NCBI RefSeq assembly: GCF_014647155.1
Contig: NZ_BMOQ01000005.1
Location: 275,600 to 339,599 of the forward strand
Source: Halarchaeum nitratireducens
GTDB lineage: Archaea > Halobacteriota > Halobacteria > Halobacteriales > Halobacteriaceae
Reading direction: 5' to 3'
DNA: 64,000 nt
Shown here: in pieces, positions 61,741 to 64,000 of the stretch
Position numbering within the stretch: position 1 is the first letter of the stretch
Layout of the letters: each line of letters opens with the position of its first letter
The notes under the pieces: generated by a model
What the model saw: only the letters and a program-made list of their open reading frames with translations
Database searches by the model: none
Told to the model about the DNA's origin: nothing
Position numbers and translations under genes: made by a program

Positions 61741-61796
61741 GGCGAACACGTTCGCCCAAGAGCGGATGCATCACCGGCGACAACGACCGGGTGATG
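61741..61796. promoter_or_regulatory. Palindromes before the truncated haemoglobin gene
   Basis: GGCGAAC (61741-61747) and GTTCGCC (61750-61756) are a perfect 7-bp inverted repeat with AC between, 38-53 bp before ATG 61794. A second pair CATCACC (61769-61775) and GGTGATG (61790-61796) covers the start codon. An operator upstream and a start-codon hairpin are both possible. The gap 61591-61793 holds no other credible gene. Confidence 0.5.
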
Positions 61797-62159
61797 TCTG
61801 AGGCCGAATCCATCTACGACGAGATCGGTGGCAAGGACGCCGTCGAGTCCGTCGTCGACGACTTCTACGACCGTGTTCTCGACGATCCGGTTCTCGAACC
61901 GTACTTCGAGGACACCGACATGAACGAGCTCTTCGCACACCAGGTACAGTTCGTGAGCGCCGTCGCCGGCGGGCCGGTCGAGTACGACGGCGCGGACATG
62001 CAGACCGCGCACGAGGGAATGGGTATCACCGCAGAGGCGTTCGACCGCGTCGCCGACTACCTCGCCGCCGCGATGGCCGAGAACGGCGTGCCCGAGGAGG
62101 ATATCGATGCGGTCATCGACGAGGTCGCGGCCCTGAAAGACGACGTCGTCGGCCAGTAA
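61794..62159 (+). CDS. Truncated haemoglobin, group I
   Basis: A 121-residue 2-over-2 globin. SIYDEIGGKDAVESVVDDFY is the A-B region, with Tyr 25 at the B10 place. PYFEDTDMNELFAHQVQFVS leads to the AGGP turn, and TAHEGMGITAEAFDRV carries the proximal haem His 73. Group I proteins detoxify nitric oxide or bind oxygen. ATG 61794 is chosen because upstream codons are non-globin. Transcribed alone behind palindromic DNA; the next gene is convergent. Confidence 0.92.
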   Translation: MSEAESIYDEIGGKDAVESVVDDFYDRVLDDPVLEPYFEDTDMNELFAHQVQFVSAVAGGPVEYDGADMQTAHEGMGITAEAFDRVADYLAAAMAENGVPEEDIDAVIDEVAALKDDVVGQ

Positions 62160-62296
62160 GCCGGCGCGTACAGCGTCCGACGTCTATCGGGGAGCGCGCT
62201 GGCGTATGAACCCCCGGCAGTCGCGTCGAGTGTGGTCCTTCGAGGGTCATCGAGAGAAGGGGTCGGGGAGGGACTCCGTTTGCGGTGTCACTACCG

Positions 62297-63712
62297 TCAA
62301 CGGTCCGGGCGTTCGACGCCGGCGATCTCGAAGCGCGCGCCGCCGGCCGCGCTCTCGGTGATGACGATCTCCCACCCGTGGGCGTCGACGATCTCCTGGA
62401 CGATCGAGAGCCCGAGGCCGGTGCCGCTTTCGGTACTCGTGTGCCCGCGGTCGAATACCCGTTCGCGCTCGGCCGGGTCGATGCCGGGACCGTCGTCGGC
62501 GACGTAGAACCCCGAGCCGTCCGCGAGGTCGCCGACGGTGACCGTCACGTCGCTTCCGCCGTGTTCGACCGCGTTCCGAACGAGGTTGCCGAACAGCTGT
62601 CGCAACCGGGCCTCGTCCGCGTCGATCGTTCGCGTCGTCTCGACGTCGAGCGTCGCGTCCGCCGTCTCGACCGTGGACCAACTGTCCGTGGCGACGTCCG
62701 CGATGGAGACGGGGTACGTCTCGTCGACCGACTTTCCCTGTCGAGCGAGCGTGAGGACGTTCTCGATGAGCTCTCGCATCCGCTCGTGGGCGCTCCGGAC
62801 CGTGTCGATGTGGGGGCTGTCGTGCTCGTCGGCGACGAGATCGAGATACCCGCTCGCCACGTTGAGCGGGCTTCGGAGGTCGTGGCTGACGACGTTGGCG
62901 AAGTCTTCGAGATCCTCCGTCCGCCGCTCGAGCTCCGCCCTAGCGCGCTCCCGTTCGGTGATGTCCAAGTACGTCGCGAGGCACTCGGTGGACGACTCGC
63001 CGTCGAGCGCCGTCGCCGTGAGGAGGAACGTCCGCTCCTCGCCGGCCGCCGTTCGGCGAACGACTTCCCGTCGAACCTGCTCGCCGCGCCGGACGCGTTC
63101 GTTTATCTCGCGGGCCTGCTCCCGTCTCGCGTCGTCGACGATGTGCGCGTCGAGCGCCGCCCCCTCCAGCTCGTCGGCCGCGAACCCGAACGTCTCGTCG
63201 AACGCCCGGTTGACCTGCTCGACGCGCGGATCCTCGCGGTCGAACGCGATGAGGACGAGCGGGACGGGCACGGCGTTGAGGAGGGACGCGAACCGGTCGC
63301 GCTCTCGTTCGAGCCGGTCCCGGTACTCCCGGCGCTCGGTAACGTCCTCGTTGACCGCGACGAACCGGACTATCTCGCCCCCGTCGTCGGCGATGGGGGA
63401 GATTGTCTGCTCGACGACGTAGCGCTCTCCGTCCGCGCGCTGATTGACGATCTCGCCCTCCCAGATCTCGCCGCCGAGGATCGTGTCCCAGAGCCGCTCG
63501 TAAAACCGCTCGTCGTGGACGCCCGATTGGAGGATGCTGGCGTCGCTTCCGACCGCCTCCGCCGCCGTGTAGCCCGTCTGCTCCTCGAACGCGGGATTGA
63601 CGTACTCGATCGTCGCCGTCGTGTCCGTCCAGTAAATCGCGTGACCGGTGCTCTCGACGGCCTCTCGGAAAGCCCGCCGACCACGTTCCGGATTCGTGTG
63701 CGCGTCTTCCAC
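62297..63712 (-). CDS. PAS-domain sensor histidine kinase
   Basis: A 471-residue soluble kinase. PAS 1 (about residues 10-125) has EYVNPAFEEQTGYTAAEAVG and ends VAVNEDVTERREY. PAS 2 (about 130-255) has VNRAFDETFGFAADELEG and ends YLDITERERARAEL. HisKA has FANVVSHDLRSPLNVASGYL with the phospho-His. The ATPase has LFGNLVRNAVEHG, VADDGPGIDPAERERVFDRG and GTGLGLSIVQEIVDAHG. There is no membrane helix, so it senses inside the cell (light, redox or ligand). No partner response regulator is in the window. TATA-like GCTTAACAC lies about 30 bp upstream. Confidence 0.95.
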   Translation of the reverse strand: MEDAHTNPERGRRAFREAVESTGHAIYWTDTTATIEYVNPAFEEQTGYTAAEAVGSDASILQSGVHDERFYERLWDTILGGEIWEGEIVNQRADGERYVVEQTISPIADDGGEIVRFVAVNEDVTERREYRDRLERERDRFASLLNAVPVPLVLIAFDREDPRVEQVNRAFDETFGFAADELEGAALDAHIVDDARREQAREINERVRRGEQVRREVVRRTAAGEERTFLLTATALDGESSTECLATYLDITERERARAELERRTEDLEDFANVVSHDLRSPLNVASGYLDLVADEHDSPHIDTVRSAHERMRELIENVLTLARQGKSVDETYPVSIADVATDSWSTVETADATLDVETTRTIDADEARLRQLFGNLVRNAVEHGGSDVTVTVGDLADGSGFYVADDGPGIDPAERERVFDRGHTSTESGTGLGLSIVQEIVDAHGWEIVITESAAGGARFEIAGVERPDR

Positions 63713-64000
63713 GAGAACTGCCTCGAACTACGGTCTGTAGTGTGTTAAGCTAACGGCCCATCCTCGAAGCCACGGCGTCAGCACCGCTTCGAGTCGACCG
63801 ATACGAGCCACACGGTTGACGAGAGGCGGACGCCGCGGAACCCGAACGCGGAGGCGGGATCGGCCCCTCCGGTCTCCGGGAAACGACATCGTGCGTGTTA
63901 AGTGTGCTCCGGGGGAACGAAGAGTAGAGTCAGACTGATGCACCAGTCCGCGAGAGCGCGACTGGGAAGGGTCGATGTACGCTCCCGCGTTCACCTGCGG
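63713..64000. other. Right-end stretch without a supported gene
   Basis: It starts with the kinase promoter. Another TATA-like GTGTTAAGTGTG at about 63895-63906 faces right, and ATG 63939 opens a frame running out of the window, too short to judge. No other structure seen. Confidence 0.4.

Noticed and set aside
61182..61793. RNase P RNA or SRP RNA gene
   Set aside because: The conserved core words of RNase P RNA (such as ACAGAAA) and the SRP RNA GNAR-tetraloop helix are not seen.

Overview
The window is a very GC-rich stretch of chromosome from a haloarchaeon (class Halobacteria). Three things show this. The proteins are strongly acidic. The informational genes are archaeal: TFB, ribosomal uL1-uL10-P1, Fen1, GatE and Trm112. 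Most genes have a TATA-like box about 25-35 bp before the start codon, as expected for leaderless haloarchaeal mRNAs. I cannot name the genus. Coding density is high, and nearly all genes belong to families I recognise from haloarchaea.

Layout. 1-2446 holds the end of an epimerase-like gene, a degenerate RecA/KaiC-type ATPase, mobA and a PadR regulator. 2447-4598 is a sulfur-trafficking operon (YeeE/TsuA-type permease, TusA, rhodanese) behind two overlapping palindromes. 4648-9411 holds two oxidoreductases, TFB, and two Tat lipoproteins (a halocyanin-like protein and a thioredoxin-fold protein). 9502-11673 is the uL1-uL10-P1 ribosomal operon with a structured leader. 11867-22029 holds a TctA-like permease, CorA, cysS, a CbiX-DR2241 pair, a Trm112-like protein and purA. 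22026-24994 is a large acidic coiled-coil protein plus two small proteins. 25157-28997 is a sulfite-oxidase-like enzyme and the menaquinone genes menF-menD. 29001-35455 includes fen1, a BolA-like protein and an unusual Ala/Glu/Thr-rich protein. 35782-40101 is a complete sugar-type ABC transporter, divergent from fumarase. 40255-57646 holds paired PH-domain proteins, gatE, an Lrp/EamA divergent pair, a SpoU-type RNA methylase, folP-mptE (tetrahydropterin pathway), photolyase, superoxide dismutase and thyX.

The main accessory region is 57982-61181. A tRNA-Glu(CUC) gene is followed by a tyrosine integrase and several small genes. A perfect 44-bp copy of the tRNA 3' half closes the region at 61138-61181, so this is a 3.1-kb integrated element. 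Its cargo is a four-helix membrane protein, a 53-residue reading frame, and a Doc-like toxin gene that directly abuts a 42-codon reading frame. Beyond it, 61182-61793 has no credible protein gene but carries dense nested hairpins. Then follow a truncated haemoglobin and a PAS histidine kinase.

The best candidates for something undescribed are the mini-element with its toxin cassette, the hairpin-rich region at 61412-61590, the hairpin between folP and mptE, the palindromes before the sulfur operon, and the two long acidic proteins. All function calls come from reading the translations. No database search was run.
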